Shown here: positions 63,291 to 64,000 of the stretch, piece after piece | Layout of the letters: every line of letters begins with the position of its first letter | Position numbering within the stretch: the first letter of the stretch is position 1 | From: Pyrus communis | Taxonomy: Eukaryota > Streptophyta > Magnoliopsida > Rosales > Rosaceae | Assembly: GCF_963583255.1 (NCBI RefSeq) | Contig: NC_084809.1 | Span: forward strand, 9,984,997 to 10,048,996 | Length of the DNA stretch: 64,000 bases | Reading direction: 5' to 3' | Translations under genes and position numbers: made by a program | Notes under the pieces: generated by a model | Database searches by the model: none | What the model saw: the letters and a program-made list of their open reading frames with translations, nothing else | Told to the model about the DNA's origin: nothing

Positions 63291-64000
63291 ATGGGTTCGG
63301 TGAAGAGGAAGCGACCGGATGAACGAGAGAAGAGTTTTTTCCGTTCGGACTTCGAGTGGGTTCGAGGGCCGATGCTCGGGAGTGGCGGATTTGGGTCTGT
63401 TTATTTGGCGACCGTGAAAAAACCGAAGTTGGGTTGCGAGGGTTTCCCGATGGTGATGGCGGTGAAAACCTTCTCTGAATGGAGTGAGCAGACGACGGAA
63501 AGTTCGTATCTTTACCTATTTCGGGACTGCCCTTATGTTATCGGAAGCTATGGGAAAAATCTGACCATTGGGGACGAGGGTTACGTGAAGTATAATGTAT
63601 TTTTGGAGTATGCTGATGGAGGAACAATTGGGGATTTGATCAAGAAATCGGGCGGTTCAGGTTTGTGTGAATCGGATGTGAGGAATTATACCAAAGCGAT
63701 TTTGAGTGGGCTTGAGTACATTCATGAAAGGGGTTATGTGCATTGTGATTTGAAGCCCGAAAACATATTGCTTGTCACCTCCGGTTCTGGTTTTGTGCCA
63801 AAAATTGGGGACTTTGGGCTGGCAAAGACGGCTATGCAGAAGCTAACATGTCAAGGAACATCGATGTATTGTCTCCGGAAGCTGTTTGTTGCAGAGTCCA
63901 GGAGCAGCCTTCCGATATTTGGGCATTAGGTTGCGTTGTGCTCAGGATGTTAACAGGGAGGCAGCCATGGGCAGCGAAACATGGTGCTAAATTGGATGAA
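63291..64000 (+). pseudogene. MAPKKK17/18-like protein kinase, frameshifted and cut by the window edge
   Basis: The kinase domain starts near residue 22: the glycine loop is GSGGFGSV, the VAIK-type lysine is in MAVKTF, then CPYVIGSYGKN, FLEYADGGTIGDLIKKSGGS, the catalytic loop YVHCDLKPENILL (HCD instead of HRD, usual in this clade) and DFGLAK. These match plant MAPKKK17-21-like kinases, which act in abscisic acid and stress cascades. After GTSMY a single base is missing near 63869-63871, so the frame ends at 63929. The expected continuation, LSPEAV then EQPSDIWALGCVVLRMLTGR, is intact in the next frame to the window end. The stretch between the lysine and CPYVI is short and lacks the usual KEKE helix. 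The lesion could be real or a sequencing error. Confidence 0.85.

Overview
This window is nuclear DNA from a flowering plant. The genes are split by AT-rich introns with GT/AG ends, and the gaps are filled with MITEs, Mutator-like and Harbinger-like elements, LTR elements and a Cassandra TRIM whose LTRs carry a 5S rRNA-like segment. The MITE families look to me like those of the apple/pear group (Rosaceae, Maleae), but this is recognition from memory, not a search. Nothing bacterial, organellar or viral was seen.

Layout. 1-2.9 kb: repeats, including an intact Cassandra element (1282-1925). 2.9-6 kb: a P-class PPR protein gene (+) with a 5' UTR intron that hosts a MITE. 8.1-9.4 kb: a heavy-metal-associated (HIPP-like) protein gene (-), apparently split by duplications and an insertion. 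9.76-10.89 kb: a Mutator-like element with a GC-rich, gene-like core. 11.4-13.0 kb: a FAM32A-like gene (+). 14.2-19.2 kb: the complete 20-exon gene for V-ATPase catalytic subunit A (-). 19.4-29 kb: a transposon district with a TIR element, a Harbinger-like element carrying a broken SANT ORF, and a decayed MULE carrying a FAR1/MULE transposase remnant with a solo Cassandra LTR inside it. 29.2-30.0 kb: a probably plastid-targeted DUF3820 protein gene (+). 30-33 kb: repeats. 33.2-36.3 kb: an F-box gene (+). 37.05-38.17 kb: a long-TIR element, followed by tRNA-Glu(CTC). 40.4-41.6 kb: a direct duplication. 42.9-45.7 kb: a DUF1666 gene (+). 46.2-46.4 kb: a fragment of a splicing factor SF3B1 gene. 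48.3-52.5 kb: a non-autonomous LTR retrotransposon (-). 53.8-61.3 kb: a Pumilio gene (+). 63.3 kb to the end: a MAPKKK17/18-like kinase (+) with a frameshift, cut by the window edge.

The host genes are unrelated housekeeping or regulatory genes: vacuolar acidification, RNA binding by PPR and PUF repeats, ubiquitin ligase adaptor, metal binding and kinase signalling. They do not form a pathway. For the five multi-exon genes other than the HIPP (V-ATPase A, FAM32A, F-box, DUF1666, Pumilio), I built exon models by hand from splice sites and reading phase. All five close in frame, giving 623, 137, 236, 430 and 1014 residues. I found no convincing undescribed system. The most unusual points are the HIPP locus, the gene-like core of the Mutator element, the 53-bp duplication in the Harbinger ORF, the apparent repeat-mediated deletion in the MULE transposase, the SF3B1 fragment and the kinase frameshift.
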